Positions 46,859 through 58,164 of a stretch of 64,000 nucleotides of DNA are shown piece by piece. Numbering within the stretch: the first letter of the stretch is position 1; every line of letters starts with the position of its first letter. The notes under the pieces are model-generated. The model ran no database searches. It was not told where the DNA came from and worked only from the letters and a program-made list of their open reading frames with translations. The position numbers and the translations under genes were made by a program. The DNA is from Staphylococcus pseudoxylosus (lineage in GTDB: Bacteria > Bacillota > Bacilli > Staphylococcales > Staphylococcaceae), in the NCBI RefSeq assembly GCF_003697915.1, contig NZ_RCVN01000013.1, positions 1-64,000 of the forward strand, given 5' to 3'.

Positions 46859-48175
46859 ATGCCTGAAAAAGTACGGACATCACCTCAGTATGAATCGTTC
46901 CACGAATTGTACAAAAATTACACTACAAAAGATCTCACTCAAAAAGCAAAATCTCTAAAACTAACAAATTATAGTAAATTGAATAAAAAAGAACTTGTTC
47001 TAGCTATTATGGAAGCACAAATGGAAAAAGATGGTAATTATTATATGGAGGGTATTTTAGATGATATCCAACAAGATGGTTATGGTTTCCTAAGAACAGT
47101 TAATTATTCTAAAGGTGAAAAAGATATCTATATTTCTGCTAGTCAAATTCGTCGTTTTGAAATTAAACGTGGAGACAAAGTGACTGGCAAAGTGAGAAAG
47201 CCGAAAGATAATGAAAAATACTATGGTTTATTACAAGTTGATTTCGTAAATGGTGAGAATGCAGAAGAAGTTAAAAAGCGTCCGCATTTCCAAGCTTTGA
47301 CACCATTATATCCTGAAGAGCGCATTCTATTAGAGACAACAAAACAAAACTTTTCAACGCGTATTATGGATTTAGTAACACCAATCGGTTTAGGACAACG
47401 TGGCTTAATTGTTGCCCCACCAAAGGCTGGTAAAACATCATTGCTTAAGGAAATTGCAAATGCAATTGCGATAAATAAACCAGATGCAGAGTTATTTGTG
47501 TTGCTTGTTGGAGAAAGACCTGAAGAGGTTACAGATTTAGAAAGATCAGTTGAATCTGCAGAAGTAGTGCACTCTACATTTGACGAACCGCCACAACATC
47601 ACGTGAAAGTTGCGGAATTATTATTAGAACGTGCAAAACGTCTAGTAGAAATTGGTAAAGACGTCATCATTTTGATGGATTCAATTACTAGGTTGGCTCG
47701 TGCTTATAATCTTGTGATTCCACCTAGTGGTCGAACATTATCTGGTGGTTTAGACCCTGCATCCTTACACAAACCTAAAGCTTTCTTCGGGGCTGCCAGA
47801 AATATTGAAGCGGGGGGTAGCATGACAATTTTAGCTACTGCTCTAGTAGATACTGGGTCTCGTATGGATGATATGATTTATGAGGAATTTAAAGGGACAG
47901 GAAATATGGAATTACATCTAGATCGTAAGTTAGCTGAACGTCGTGTATTCCCAGCAATCGATATCGGTCGTAGTTCCACTCGTAAAGAAGAATTGCTAAT
48001 AGATCCAAAAGAGCTTGAGTCATTGTGGCAATTGCGTAATATGTTCACGGATTCTACAGATTTTACAGAAAGATTTGTGCGCAAATTGAAACGTACATAT
48101 AACAACAAAGAATTCTTTGAACAGTTACAAAAAGCTGCTAAAGAAAGCACTAAAACAGGTAAACCAATTATTTAA
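46859..48175 (+). CDS. rho: Transcription termination factor Rho
   Basis: Hexameric RNA helicase that ends transcription. The 438 residues have an N-terminal Rho_N helical domain (about 10-50), a cold-shock-like RNA-binding domain with DGYGFLRTVNYS (about 70-130), Walker A PPKAGKTSLLKEIA (about 181-194), Walker B VIILMDSITRLARAYN and the Q/R-loop region GGSMTILATALVDTGSRMDD. The start ATG is weakly placed after GGTGCAAGATA. Rho is dispensable in staphylococci and curbs antisense transcription. Confidence 0.97.
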   Translation: MPEKVRTSPQYESFHELYKNYTTKDLTQKAKSLKLTNYSKLNKKELVLAIMEAQMEKDGNYYMEGILDDIQQDGYGFLRTVNYSKGEKDIYISASQIRRFEIKRGDKVTGKVRKPKDNEKYYGLLQVDFVNGENAEEVKKRPHFQALTPLYPEERILLETTKQNFSTRIMDLVTPIGLGQRGLIVAPPKAGKTSLLKEIANAIAINKPDAELFVLLVGERPEEVTDLERSVESAEVVHSTFDEPPQHHVKVAELLLERAKRLVEIGKDVIILMDSITRLARAYNLVIPPSGRTLSGGLDPASLHKPKAFFGAARNIEAGGSMTILATALVDTGSRMDDMIYEEFKGTGNMELHLDRKLAERRVFPAIDIGRSSTRKEELLIDPKELESLWQLRNMFTDSTDFTERFVRKLKRTYNNKEFFEQLQKAAKESTKTGKPII

Positions 48176-48219
48176 TCTGAAATAATTCGGTATATATCTA
48201 AGCAATATTTGATTTGGGG

Positions 48220-48248
48220 TTGCGTTTTATATTTAAAGCCATTATAAT
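48220..48248 (+). promoter_or_regulatory. rpmE2 promoter
   Basis: TTGCGT (48220-48225), a 17-bp spacer and TATAAT (48243-48248). The leader of about 65 bases ends in a stretch CTCTGTGCC...GGGCAAAGGAG that could fold over the ribosome site. Confidence 0.75.
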
Positions 48249-48319
48249 TATCAAGTATTGGGTAAAAACTCACAAAAAACTCTGTGCCAGATGGTTCAGG
48301 GCAAAGGAGCTGAAAAGTA

Positions 48320-48577
48320 ATGAGACAAAATATTCATCCTGAATATCATAAGGTTATCTTTTTAGATACTACTACGGATTTTAAATTCTTAAGTGGTTCA
48401 ACTAAATCTTCATCAGAAACTATGACATGGGAAGATGGTAATGAATACCCAGTTATTCGTTTAGACATTTCATCTGATTCACACCCATTCTATACAGGAC
48501 GTCAAAAATTCGCTGCTGCGGATGGTCGTGTGGAACGTTTCAACAAAAAATTCGGATTCAAATCAAGCAACGAATAA
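48320..48577 (+). CDS. rpmE2: Ribosomal protein bL31 type B
   Basis: Large-subunit protein of 85 residues. It begins [16 protein letters not shown] and contains [26 protein letters not shown]. It lacks the CxxC zinc motif, so it is the zinc-free (type B) form that can replace the zinc form under zinc shortage in many bacteria. AAAGGAG precedes ATG. No Zur box is evident in the leader. Confidence 0.96.
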   Translation: MRQNIHPEYHKVIFLDTTTDFKFLSGSTKSSSETMTWEDGNEYPVIRLDISSDSHPFYTGRQKFAAADGRVERFNKKFGFKSSNE

Positions 48578-48587
48578 TTGTTGTTTT

Positions 48588-48617
48588 AAAGCATTCTCAT
48601 ATTATGAGGATGCTTTT
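48588..48617 (+). terminator. Terminator of rpmE2
   Basis: AAAGCATTCTCATA and TATGAGGATGCTTT form a near-perfect stem followed by six T. Confidence 0.88.
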
Positions 48618-48777
48618 TTACTTTTACATAAATTTAAATTAAAAATGACATAATGGCATGGCGATATTAAAGAAATTCAGACATAAATAAACGCAATAAC
48701 TTGAAGATATATCATATTTTAACTTAAAAAATATGATATAATAAACCGATTATGTTTTGAAAAAGGTGGAACGCATA

Positions 48778-49377
48778 ATGTATGAAACTTATCATTCCGG
48801 GTGGATTGAATGTATTACTGGAAGTATGTTTAGTGGTAAATCTGAAGAGCTAATACGTCGGTTAAGACGTGGCCTTTACGCTAAACAAAAAGTAGTTGTG
48901 TTTAAACCAGCTATAGATGACCGTTATCATAAAGACAAAATTGTTTCTCATAATGGTAACGCGATAGAAGCAATTAATATATCAACAGCAGCAGAAATTT
49001 TTAAACACGATTTATCAGATGTAGATGTAATCGGTATAGATGAAGTGCAATTTTTTGAAAATGGTATCGTGCATATCGCTGAGCAATTAGCTGAAAAAGG
49101 ACATAGAGTTATAACAGCTGGTTTAGATATGGATTTTAGAGGCAAACCTTTTGAACCTATACCAGAGCTATTAGCAGTGAGTGAGGATGTAACGAAATTA
49201 CAAGCAGTTTGTGCAGTTTGTGGCGCATCTTCAAGTCGTACTCAAAGGTTAATAGACGGTAACCCAGCAAAAATAGATGATCCAGTTATATTAGTTGGTG
49301 CAAATGAAAGTTATGAACCGAGATGTAGGGCACATCACATCGTCGCACCGAGTAATGATGAGAAGGAGGAAATGTAG
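48778..49377 (+). CDS. tdk: Thymidine kinase
   Basis: Phosphorylates thymidine in the salvage route. The 199-residue type II kinase has P-loop [14 protein letters not shown] (about 15-28), [11 protein letters not shown] (catalytic Glu), and a zinc-binding site of [10 protein letters not shown] and CRAHH. ATG 48778 follows AAAGGTGG; TTG 48757 is in frame but upstream of that site. An extended -10 TGATATAAT lies at 48734-48742. Its last base is the first base of prfA. Confidence 0.95.
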   Translation: MYETYHSGWIECITGSMFSGKSEELIRRLRRGLYAKQKVVVFKPAIDDRYHKDKIVSHNGNAIEAINISTAAEIFKHDLSDVDVIGIDEVQFFENGIVHIAEQLAEKGHRVITAGLDMDFRGKPFEPIPELLAVSEDVTKLQAVCAVCGASSSRTQRLIDGNPAKIDDPVILVGANESYEPRCRAHHIVAPSNDEKEEM

Positions 49378-50453
49378 TGTTTGATCAATTAGATATTGTA
49401 GAAGAGAGATATGAACAATTAAATGAATTATTAAGTGATCCAGATGTAGTGAGCAACCCAGATAATTTACGTAATTATTCAAAAGAACAAGCAGACTTAC
49501 AAAAAACGGTAGAAGTTTACCGTGACTATAAACAAACAAAAGAAGATTTAGCAGAAGTTGAAGAAATGTTACGTGATACAAAGGATAGTGAAGAAATTGA
49601 AATGCTAAAAGAAGAGCATCAAACGCTTCAAAATAAAGTTCCTAAATTAGAAGAAGAACTTAAATTCTTACTTATTCCTAAAGATCCTAATGATGAGAAA
49701 GATGTTATCGTAGAGATTCGTGCTGCCGCAGGTGGAGATGAAGCTGCTATTTTTGCAGGGGATTTATTTAGAATGTACTCTAAATACGCTGAAGCACTCA
49801 ATTACAAGACTGATATTGTAGAAATTACAGAGAGTGATCATGGCGGATATAAAGAAATCAGTTTCTCAGTTTCTGGAAGTGGTGCGTTTAGTAAATTGAA
49901 GTATGAGAATGGTGCGCACCGTGTGCAACGTGTTCCAGAAACAGAATCTGGTGGCCGTATTCATACATCAACAGCTACTGTGGCTGTTTTGCCAGAAGTA
50001 GAAGATGTGGAAATTGAAGTACGTAATGAAGACTTGAAAATTGATACTTATCGTTCTAGTGGTGCAGGTGGTCAGCACGTAAATACGACAGATTCAGCAG
50101 TACGTATTACACATATTCCAACGGGCATTATTGCGACTTCATCAGAAAAATCTCAAATTCAAAACCGTGAAAAAGCTTTAAAAGTATTAAAAGCACGTTT
50201 ATTTGATATGAAATTACAAGAAGAACAACAAAAATATGCAGCACAACGTAAATCTGCAGTCGGCACAGGAGACCGTTCAGAACGTATTAGAACATACAAT
50301 TATCCTCAAAGCCGTGTAACCGACCACAGAATTGGTTTAACATTACAAAAGTTAGATCAAATTATGGAAGGTAAATTGGATGAAATTATAGATGCTTTAA
50401 CATTAGCTGAACAAACTGATAAATTGAAAGAACTTAACAATGGTGAATTATAA
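49377..50453 (+). CDS. prfA: Peptide chain release factor 1
   Basis: Recognises UAA and UAG and releases the peptide. The 358 residues carry the catalytic GGQ in [16 protein letters not shown] (about residue 232) and the usual coiled-coil N-terminal domain. The start is GTG 49377, overlapping the tdk TAG by one base, with AAGGAGGA six bases upstream. The C terminus overlaps prmC by 14 bases, whose product methylates the Gln of this GGQ. Confidence 0.97.
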   Translation: MFDQLDIVEERYEQLNELLSDPDVVSNPDNLRNYSKEQADLQKTVEVYRDYKQTKEDLAEVEEMLRDTKDSEEIEMLKEEHQTLQNKVPKLEEELKFLLIPKDPNDEKDVIVEIRAAAGGDEAAIFAGDLFRMYSKYAEALNYKTDIVEITESDHGGYKEISFSVSGSGAFSKLKYENGAHRVQRVPETESGGRIHTSTATVAVLPEVEDVEIEVRNEDLKIDTYRSSGAGGQHVNTTDSAVRITHIPTGIIATSSEKSQIQNREKALKVLKARLFDMKLQEEQQKYAAQRKSAVGTGDRSERIRTYNYPQSRVTDHRIGLTLQKLDQIMEGKLDEIIDALTLAEQTDKLKELNNGEL

Positions 50454-51276
50454 AACTATTTTAAGCGATGCTAAAGAAAAGTGCGTCGAACGACATATTG
50501 AGACCGCTCGAGCTGAATGGTTGATGCTTGATTTGTTCGATTGGTCCAAGGCGGATTATTTAATGCACATGAATGATGAAATAACAGTATCACATTTAAA
50601 AATGTTTGATGAAGCAGAGCATAGAATGCTAAATGGTGAACCGATACAGTATATTACGGGTAAACAAACTTTTTATGGTGAGGTTTTTAATGTAAATAAA
50701 AATTGTTTGATTCCTAGACCTGAAACAGAAGAAGTTATGTTACATTTCTATCATCAACTTGAAAAAGGCGATACTGTAGTAGATGTAGGTACAGGAAGTG
50801 GTAATATTCCAATTGTACTAAAAAAATTAGATAGCACGTTCAATGTGTATGCAACAGATTTATATCAAAATGCATTAACCGTAGCTAAAGCAAATGCTGA
50901 ACATCATCAAGTTGAAGTTAAATTTTTACATGGAGACGGTTTAACCCCGCTTATAGAACAAGGCATAAAAGTAAACGGTTTAATCTCTAACCCACCATAC
51001 ATTGATAGTGAAGAAGCGGAAATGATGGAAGATACAGTGCTGAAATATGAACCGCACTCTGCGCTATTCGCAGCAGATAATGGTTACAAAGTTTATGATA
51101 CAATTTTAGATCGTTTACCAGAAGTCTTACTACCGAATGCCAAAGTAGTATTTGAAATAGGGTTTGCGCAAGGCCCCAAATTAAAAGAAAAGATTATCGC
51201 AAAATATCCAACATTAGATGTTCAAATTATAAAAGACATTAATAATAACGATCGTATAATTGCTTTCGTATGGTAA
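50440..51276 (+). CDS. prmC: Release factor glutamine methyltransferase
   Basis: Methylates the GGQ glutamine of RF1 and RF2 with SAM. The 278 residues have a helical N-terminal domain (about 1-85, [18 protein letters not shown]), the SAM loop [13 protein letters not shown] and the catalytic NPPY in [12 protein letters not shown]. The start overlaps the end of prfA by 14 bases, so translation is coupled; ATG 50440 and GTG 50443 are both possible. Confidence 0.94.
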   Translation: MVNYKTILSDAKEKCVERHIETARAEWLMLDLFDWSKADYLMHMNDEITVSHLKMFDEAEHRMLNGEPIQYITGKQTFYGEVFNVNKNCLIPRPETEEVMLHFYHQLEKGDTVVDVGTGSGNIPIVLKKLDSTFNVYATDLYQNALTVAKANAEHHQVEVKFLHGDGLTPLIEQGIKVNGLISNPPYIDSEEAEMMEDTVLKYEPHSALFAADNGYKVYDTILDRLPEVLLPNAKVVFEIGFAQGPKLKEKIIAKYPTLDVQIIKDINNNDRIIAFVW

Positions 51277-51325
51277 AAAAGTTATGCACTGAACATGGAC
51301 AATCATGAGAGTGCATAACTTTTTA
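51276..51325 (+). terminator. Terminator of tdk-prfA-prmC
   Basis: AAAAAGTTATGCACT and AGTGCATAACTTTTT form a perfect 15-bp stem with an inner CATG pairing loop. Confidence 0.88.
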
Positions 51326-51367
51326 TTTTGCTTTAAAATGAATAATAAGATGAAAGGATGTGCCTAG

Positions 51368-52411
51368 ATGAAAACGCGTATATGGGATTTACGTCAATAT
51401 GAATACAATCTGACTGCTTATGATGGGATTGAAGATATAAAATCAATTCTTGAAAAGGGTGGATTAATCGCAATTCCAACTGAAACAGTTTATGGATTAG
51501 GTGGGGATGCACGTAATAATCAAGCGATTGAAAAAATTTATAAAGCTAAAGGTAGACCTTCGGATAACCCTTTAATTGTTCATATACATGAACTTAACCA
51601 ATTAAAGTCATTTACTGCTGACTTAACACCCGAAGTTGAAGGATTAATGAATGCATTTTGGCCAGGACCTATATCATTTATTTTACCGTTAAGAAAAGGA
51701 TACTTATGTAATCGTGTAAGCGGTGGACTAAATTCTATTGCTGTGCGAATGCCTAGTCACCCTATAGGCAGAGCGTTACTTCAATTCATTGATATTCCTA
51801 TTGCTGCGCCTAGCGCAAATTTAAGTGGTAGGCCTTCGCCAACGACTTTTGATCATGTATATCATGATTTAGATGGTCGTATAGATGGGATTGTTAATGG
51901 TGACCAAAGTGAAGAGGGACTAGAAAGTACAGTGTTAGACTGCACACAATATCCTTTTAGAATAGCAAGACCTGGATCAATTACAAAATCTATGATTGAA
52001 AAAGTATTACCTAACAGTATTGCAACAGATGTATCACTGAATACTGACAAGCCGATTGCTCCTGGTATGAAATATAAACATTATTCACCAGACACACCTA
52101 TAAAAATATTAGAAAATTTTCATAAGAAACCTTCATCAGCTAAGAATTGGAGTAAGGTTGCCTTTATCGTCCCACAAAGTCATCGAGAAATAGTTCCGAA
52201 TCAAGCAAAATTCATCCCACTATGTAAAGATGGCAATGATATTAAAGGTGCCAATCATAATCTGTATCATATATTACATCGGTTAGATCAAGAGTGTGAA
52301 ATAGAGCATGCCTATATCTTTGGCTTTCCATTGAATGATGATACTACCGCGATTATGAACAGAATGATGAAAGCAGCTAACCAAACTGTTATAAAAGGAG
52401 ACGAATTATGA
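51368..52411 (+). CDS. ywlC: L-threonylcarbamoyladenylate synthase (Sua5/YwlC type)
   Basis: Makes threonylcarbamoyl-AMP for the t6A37 tRNA modification. The 347 residues consist of an N-terminal TsaC (YrdC) domain with [28 protein letters not shown] and [13 protein letters not shown], a linker [13 protein letters not shown], and a C-terminal Sua5 domain (about 240-345). ATG follows GAAAGGATG. The stop overlaps the start of the phosphatase gene (ATGA). Confidence 0.94.
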   Translation: MKTRIWDLRQYEYNLTAYDGIEDIKSILEKGGLIAIPTETVYGLGGDARNNQAIEKIYKAKGRPSDNPLIVHIHELNQLKSFTADLTPEVEGLMNAFWPGPISFILPLRKGYLCNRVSGGLNSIAVRMPSHPIGRALLQFIDIPIAAPSANLSGRPSPTTFDHVYHDLDGRIDGIVNGDQSEEGLESTVLDCTQYPFRIARPGSITKSMIEKVLPNSIATDVSLNTDKPIAPGMKYKHYSPDTPIKILENFHKKPSSAKNWSKVAFIVPQSHREIVPNQAKFIPLCKDGNDIKGANHNLYHILHRLDQECEIEHAYIFGFPLNDDTTAIMNRMMKAANQTVIKGDEL

Positions 52412-52824
52412 GAATCGTTTTTGTATGTACAGGGAATACTTGTAGAAGTCCTTTAGCAGAAAGTATAGCGAAAGCAAAATTACCTAACCATACTATAGTA
52501 TCAAGAGGTATTTATGCTATGGATGGTCAACCTATCTCTAAATATTCATTAAATATAATAGAAGAAGAAGGATTGCCAGTACCAGAACATGCGATGTCGT
52601 TTACACATCAAGATTTAAGTGCAGATTTAATTTTAACCATGGGCCAGTCGCATAAATTAGCTATTCAACAAATGGGTCATGATACAGCACATGTTTTTAC
52701 CTTGAACGAATACGTTGGGCTACATGGCGAAGTTTCAGACCCATTTGGCGGTGGCAAAGGTGACTACATTAAAATATATAATGAATTAAATATAATGATA
52801 GATAGTTTAAAAAATAAAATATAA
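52408..52824 (+). CDS. ywlE: Low-molecular-weight protein arginine/tyrosine phosphatase, YwlE type
   Basis: A 138-residue LMW phosphatase. The P-loop CTGNTCRSP starts at Cys7, with Thr in place of the usual Ile/Leu, a residue known to select phospho-arginine in B. subtilis YwlE. The general acid is in DPFGGG near residue 110. In staphylococci it is called PtpB and opposes the McsB arginine kinase. The start overlaps the Sua5 stop by four bases. GAAAGGAGACG-type site upstream (AAAGGAGA). Confidence 0.9.
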   Translation: MRIVFVCTGNTCRSPLAESIAKAKLPNHTIVSRGIYAMDGQPISKYSLNIIEEEGLPVPEHAMSFTHQDLSADLILTMGQSHKLAIQQMGHDTAHVFTLNEYVGLHGEVSDPFGGGKGDYIKIYNELNIMIDSLKNKI

Positions 52825-52976
52825 AAAAATTAAATGTGTGAAATGAGTATGAGAGCGTTCCTAAATACGTTATAATGATAACGTGTAGCAAATTTGCTGT
52901 CAGTCAATTTTGTATGTTGTTAAAGCACCTGGGTATTTACATACTTTTATTCAACTTAATTAAAAGGGGTGGAAGA

Positions 52977-53501
52977 ATGGAAGACTTAAAGTTACTGTTA
53001 AACGAGTTAAAAGCACAATCATTTTTTAAAGCTGATGAATTATGCATTATTGGTTGTTCGACATCTGAAGTAATTGGTGAACGTATCGGTAGTGTTGGAT
53101 CAATGGAAATTGCTCAAGAAATATTTGAAGCATTAAAAGAAATTGAAAATGAAACAGGCGTTTCGTTTGTATTTCAAGGTTGTGAACATATTAATCGTGC
53201 AGTGACCATTGAGAAATCAAACTTTAATCCCCTTACAATGGAAGAAGTTACAGTTGTGCCAGATGTTCATGCTGGTGGAAGCTTAGCAACTTATGCGTAT
53301 CAACATATGGTTGATCCAATGGTTGTTGAGCATATTTCTGTACCTAAAGGTATTGATATCGGACAGACTTTAATTGGAATGCATATCAAACATGTGGCGA
53401 TTCCAGAGCGTACAAGTGTCAAGCAAATTGGTGAAGCAATTGTTACAATCGCTTCTTCAAGACCAAAAAAAATTGGTGGCGAAAGAGCAAAATACAACTA
53501 A
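52977..53501 (+). CDS. UPF0340 (TIGR01440/YwlG) family protein
   Basis: A 174-residue conserved cytoplasmic protein of unknown function ([18 protein letters not shown], then [18 protein letters not shown] and [18 protein letters not shown]). ATG 52977 follows GGGGTGG; the open frame extends upstream to 52875 without a ribosome site. A TATAAT within the palindrome ACGTTATAATGATAACGT (52868-52885) probably marks its promoter. It precedes glyA by 23 bases and is likely in the same transcript, an order also seen in Bacillus (ywlG-glyA). Confidence 0.85.
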   Translation: MEDLKLLLNELKAQSFFKADELCIIGCSTSEVIGERIGSVGSMEIAQEIFEALKEIENETGVSFVFQGCEHINRAVTIEKSNFNPLTMEEVTVVPDVHAGGSLATYAYQHMVDPMVVEHISVPKGIDIGQTLIGMHIKHVAIPERTSVKQIGEAIVTIASSRPKKIGGERAKYN

Positions 53502-53524
53502 TACAGAAACGAGGGAATTACCAA

Positions 53525-54763
53525 ATGTCATTTATTCAAGAGCAAGATAAGGAAATATATGAAGTGATTCAAAATGAATTTAACCGTCAAAACAACAATA
53601 TCGAGCTGATTGCTTCAGAAAACTTCGTATCAGAAGCAGTTATGGAAGCGCAAGGTTCAGTATTAACTAACAAATATGCTGAAGGCTACCCAAACAGAAG
53701 ATACTATGGTGGTTGTGAATTTGTGGATGTTTCAGAAGCTTTAGCAATTGATCGTGCCAAAAAATTATTTGGTGCAGAACATGTTAACGTACAGCCACAC
53801 TCAGGTTCTCAAGCAAATATGGCTGTTTATCTCGTAGCATTAGAACACGGTGATACTGTATTAGGTATGAATTTAAGTCATGGTGGACACTTAACACATG
53901 GCGCGCCTGTTAACTTTAGTGGTCAATTTTATAACTTTGTTGAATATGGCGTAGACGAAGAAAACGAACAAATTGACTATGATGAAGTATTAAGAGTAGC
54001 CAAAGAACATCAACCTAAATTAATCGTTGCAGGTGCTTCTGCGTATTCAAGAACAATTGATTTTAAACGCTTTAAAGAAATTGCAGACGAAGTAGGCGCA
54101 AAATTAATGGTAGATATGGCTCATATTGCAGGTTTAGTAGCAGTTGGTTTACATCCAAATCCTGTAGAACATGCTGATTTTGTAACTACTACAACGCATA
54201 AAACATTACGCGGACCTCGTGGTGGAATGATTTTATGTAAAGAAGAATATAAAAAGCAAATCGATAAAACAATCTTCCCAGGTATCCAAGGTGGTCCTTT
54301 AGAACACGTTATCGCTGCTAAAGCTGTGGCATTTGGGGAAGCATTGCAAGATGACTTTAAAGCATATCAACAACAAGTAATTAACAATGCTAAAACTTTA
54401 GCAAATACATTGACTGACGAAGGATTTAGAGTTGTTTCAGGTGGTACTGATAATCATCTTGTTTCTGTAGATGTCAAAGGTTCAGTAGGTATAACTGGTA
54501 AAGTTGCTGAAGAAACATTAGATGCTATAGGTATTACATGTAATAAAAATACAATTCCATTTGATCAAGAAAAGCCATTCGTGACAAGCGGCATTCGTTT
54601 AGGTACACCAGCAGCAACAACACGTGGATTTGATGAAGCTGCTTTTGAAGAAGTTGCAAAAATCATTAGCTTAGTTTTAAAAGATCCAGAAAATGAAAAA
54701 GCGTTAGAAAAAGGAAAAGAAAGAGTTAAAGCTTTAACTACTAAACATCCTTTATATAACTAA
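53525..54763 (+). CDS. glyA: Serine hydroxymethyltransferase
   Basis: Interconverts serine and glycine with tetrahydrofolate, supplying one-carbon units. The 412 residues include PLP-site [23 protein letters not shown] and the Schiff-base Lys in [15 protein letters not shown] (about residue 226). The RBS is ACGAGGG. It is followed after 18 bases by upp. Confidence 0.97.
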   Translation: MSFIQEQDKEIYEVIQNEFNRQNNNIELIASENFVSEAVMEAQGSVLTNKYAEGYPNRRYYGGCEFVDVSEALAIDRAKKLFGAEHVNVQPHSGSQANMAVYLVALEHGDTVLGMNLSHGGHLTHGAPVNFSGQFYNFVEYGVDEENEQIDYDEVLRVAKEHQPKLIVAGASAYSRTIDFKRFKEIADEVGAKLMVDMAHIAGLVAVGLHPNPVEHADFVTTTTHKTLRGPRGGMILCKEEYKKQIDKTIFPGIQGGPLEHVIAAKAVAFGEALQDDFKAYQQQVINNAKTLANTLTDEGFRVVSGGTDNHLVSVDVKGSVGITGKVAEETLDAIGITCNKNTIPFDQEKPFVTSGIRLGTPAATTRGFDEAAFEEVAKIISLVLKDPENEKALEKGKERVKALTTKHPLYN

Positions 54764-54781
54764 AATTGGAGGAAATAAATT

Positions 54782-55411
54782 ATGGGCAAAGTACATGTTT
54801 TTGACCACCCACTTATTCAACACAAATTAAGTTACATTCGAGACGTACATACTGGGACTAAAGAATTTAGAGAGTTAGTAGATGAAGTTGGTATGTTAAT
54901 GGCATACGAAGTAACAAGAGATTTAGAATTACAAGATGTAGAAATAGAGACACCTGTTACTAAAATGATAGCTAAACGCTTAACAGGCAAAAAGTTAGCT
55001 TTCGTACCAATTTTAAGAGCTGGTTTAGGTATGACACAAGGCATATTGAACTTAGTACCAGCAGCTAGAATTGGACATGTGGGACTATATAGAGATCCTG
55101 AAACACTTGAAGCTGTAGAATACTTTGTAAAATTACCGCAAGACATCGAAGAGAGAGAAATTGTAGTTGTTGACCCTATGTTAGCAACTGGCGCATCAGC
55201 TATAGAAGCAATTAACTCACTTAAAAAACGTGGAGCCAAAAATATCCGCTTTATGTGCTTAATTGCAGCCCCTGAAGGTGTGAAAAAATTACAAGAAGCG
55301 CACGAAGACGTAGACATTTTCATCGCAGCATTAGATGAGAAATTAGATGAACATGCTTATATTACACCAGGCTTAGGTGATGCAGGAGACCGTTTATTCG
55401 GTACAAAATAG
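54782..55411 (+). CDS. upp: Uracil phosphoribosyltransferase
   Basis: Salvages uracil to UMP with PRPP. The 209 residues have the PRPP motif [16 protein letters not shown] (about 127-142) and the uracil-binding C terminus [17 protein letters not shown]. The RBS TTGGAGGAA precedes ATG. It lies between glyA and mnaA in a close-packed run. Confidence 0.97.
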   Translation: MGKVHVFDHPLIQHKLSYIRDVHTGTKEFRELVDEVGMLMAYEVTRDLELQDVEIETPVTKMIAKRLTGKKLAFVPILRAGLGMTQGILNLVPAARIGHVGLYRDPETLEAVEYFVKLPQDIEEREIVVVDPMLATGASAIEAINSLKKRGAKNIRFMCLIAAPEGVKKLQEAHEDVDIFIAALDEKLDEHAYITPGLGDAGDRLFGTK

Positions 55412-55433
55412 TTTCGCCTAGGAGTGGAATAAA

Positions 55434-56564
55434 ATGAAAAAAATAATGACTGTATTTGGGACACGTCCTGAAGCAGTAAAAATGGCGCCTCTTGTACAAG
55501 CATTGAAAAACGATGATGAACTAGAGCCGATTGTTGTAGTTTCTGCTCAGCATAGAGAAATGCTTGATTCAGTGTTAGAAAGTTTTCATATCACGCCAGA
55601 CTATGATTTGAATATTATGAAGCAAGGGCAATCTTTATCAGAAATTACATCGCGTATTTTACAACGGTTAGAGCATGTCATTCAAGAAGTGAAACCAGAT
55701 ATGATATTGGTTCATGGCGATACTATGACGACCTTTGCTGGAAGTTTAGCTGCTTTATACAATCAAGTACCTATTGGGCATGTTGAAGCTGGCTTACGTA
55801 CATGGGATAAATATGCGCCATTTCCTGAAGAAATGAATCGACAAATGGTAGGGGTAATGGCAGATTTGAATTTTGCTCCTACTAATGATGCAGCAAATAA
55901 TCTTATTGCAGAAAACAAACCGTTGGATTCTATAGTCGTAACTGGTAATACAGCAATTGATGCGATGAAGACAACGATTCACGAAAATTATCAATCTGAT
56001 ATTATTTCGAAACATAAAGATAAACGTATCATCCTATTGACTGCGCATAGACGTGAGAATATTGGTGAACCTATGTCACATATTTTTAAAGCGGTAAGAG
56101 ATATAGTGGATACTTATGAAGATGTTGTTGTTGTTTATCCTATGCATAAGAATCCTCAAGTACGAGAAATTGCTGATATTTATTTATCTGGGCATCATCG
56201 TATAGAATTGGTCGAACCGTTGGAAGTGGTTGATTTCCATAATTTCGCCCACCAATCGTACTTGATATTGACTGATTCTGGAGGAGTACAAGAAGAAGCG
56301 CCATCATTAGGTAAACCAGTGTTAGTTTTAAGAGATACAACTGAAAGACCAGAAGGTGTAGAAGCTGGCACACTTAAAATAGTAGGTACAAATGAACAAA
56401 CCGTTTTTGAGGCTACAAAACAATTACTTGAAAATCAACAAGTATATGAAACGATGAGTAGTGCCCGCAATCCTTATGGTGATGGTAATGCATCATTACG
56501 AATATGTGAGAATATTAAATATTATTTTCATATAATTTCTGAAAAGCCAGAATCATTCAAATAA
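55434..56564 (+). CDS. mnaA: UDP-N-acetylglucosamine 2-epimerase (non-hydrolysing)
   Basis: Makes UDP-ManNAc for wall teichoic acid linkage and capsule. The 376 residues carry FGTRPEAVKMAPL at the N terminus, HGDTMTTFAGSLAA, HVEAGLRTWDKYAPFPEE, HRRENIG and the C-terminal TDSGGVQEEAPSLGKPVLVLR (shown by key residues DSGG and RPE). The RBS AGGAGTGG precedes ATG. It is 22 bases after upp. Staphylococci often have a second copy elsewhere. Confidence 0.94.
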   Translation: MKKIMTVFGTRPEAVKMAPLVQALKNDDELEPIVVVSAQHREMLDSVLESFHITPDYDLNIMKQGQSLSEITSRILQRLEHVIQEVKPDMILVHGDTMTTFAGSLAALYNQVPIGHVEAGLRTWDKYAPFPEEMNRQMVGVMADLNFAPTNDAANNLIAENKPLDSIVVTGNTAIDAMKTTIHENYQSDIISKHKDKRIILLTAHRRENIGEPMSHIFKAVRDIVDTYEDVVVVYPMHKNPQVREIADIYLSGHHRIELVEPLEVVDFHNFAHQSYLILTDSGGVQEEAPSLGKPVLVLRDTTERPEGVEAGTLKIVGTNEQTVFEATKQLLENQQVYETMSSARNPYGDGNASLRICENIKYYFHIISEKPESFK

Positions 56565-56630
56565 TAAAAGGTGTTAATGTGTCATTTTTGTGACAATTAT
56601 GTAAAAAATAAAACTACATTTTGAATAGAA

Positions 56631-56659
56631 TTGACACGTTAACTACCCTATATTATTAT
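56631..56659 (+). promoter_or_regulatory. Promoter of the atp operon
   Basis: TTGACA (56631-56636), a 17-bp spacer and TATTAT (56654-56659) lie about 62 bases before atpI. TGTGACAATTATG just upstream (56590-56602) has no clear counterpart. Confidence 0.82.
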
Positions 56660-56721
56660 TAAAATTGTATGATTGAAATGGTTTTCATAATTGAACGAAA
56701 AAGACGAAGTGAGGCACAGTC

Positions 56722-57072
56722 ATGAAACGTTTCAACATCTTTTTTAATAGGTACATTAAATACTATTTTTATGGTATAATTGTGCTATTAATTGTGTTTA
56801 TTTTCACATACTCGCCATTTGTTTTGGGACTTATAATCGGTACACTCGGATCACTTATTAACACCTTTACTTTCGAATATTATTTAGAGAAAGCAAAAGA
56901 GAAAGACAATATACATATATCAACGGGCAACGTTTGGAGATATTTAGTAGTGATACTTTCGTGTTGTATTTGGTATTTTTATAAGGATCAAATTAATATT
57001 ATTGGTGTAGTCATTGGTTTAATGATTTCGTATGTTTTGATTGTTTTCAAACCATTTATACACAAGAAATAA
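56722..57072 (+). CDS. atpI: ATP synthase accessory protein AtpI
   Basis: A 116-residue membrane protein with four hydrophobic segments (about 15-33, 36-50, 72-86 and 91-110). It resembles firmicute AtpI, which helps assemble the c-ring and may move Mg2+. It is the first gene of the atp operon, 28 bases before atpB. Sequence conservation in this family is low, so position is the main evidence. Confidence 0.85.
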   Translation: MKRFNIFFNRYIKYYFYGIIVLLIVFIFTYSPFVLGLIIGTLGSLINTFTFEYYLEKAKEKDNIHISTGNVWRYLVVILSCCIWYFYKDQINIIGVVIGLMISYVLIVFKPFIHKK

Positions 57073-57094
57073 ATTTAATATATGAAAGAGGTGA

Positions 57095-57823
<729 letters not shown>

Positions 57824-57860
57824 ATAAAATTAAAAGAAAAAAATTAGGAGGATTTTATAA

Positions 57861-58067
<207 letters not shown>

Positions 58068-58083
58068 TTCAAACAGCTATTCA

Positions 58084-58118
58084 GGCGAAGTCACTGTGAC
58101 TTTCGCCGTTCGTTTTTA
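58084..58118 (+). other. Hairpin between atpE and atpF
   Basis: GGCGAAGTCAC and GTGACTTTCGCC form a stem with one bulge, followed by a T-rich tail. It sits within the operon, so it may stabilise the atpE end of the message or partly terminate. It is the only strong hairpin inside the operon. Confidence 0.65.
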
Positions 58119-58164
58119 TAAATATGTCTTATGATGATAATGAATGAAAGGAGTGTCTATGTAA

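Noticed and set aside
54832..55323. 163-codon minus-strand frame inside upp
   Set aside because: Long, but complementary to a highly conserved gene, with Cys- and Ser-rich nonsense-like composition and no ribosome site.
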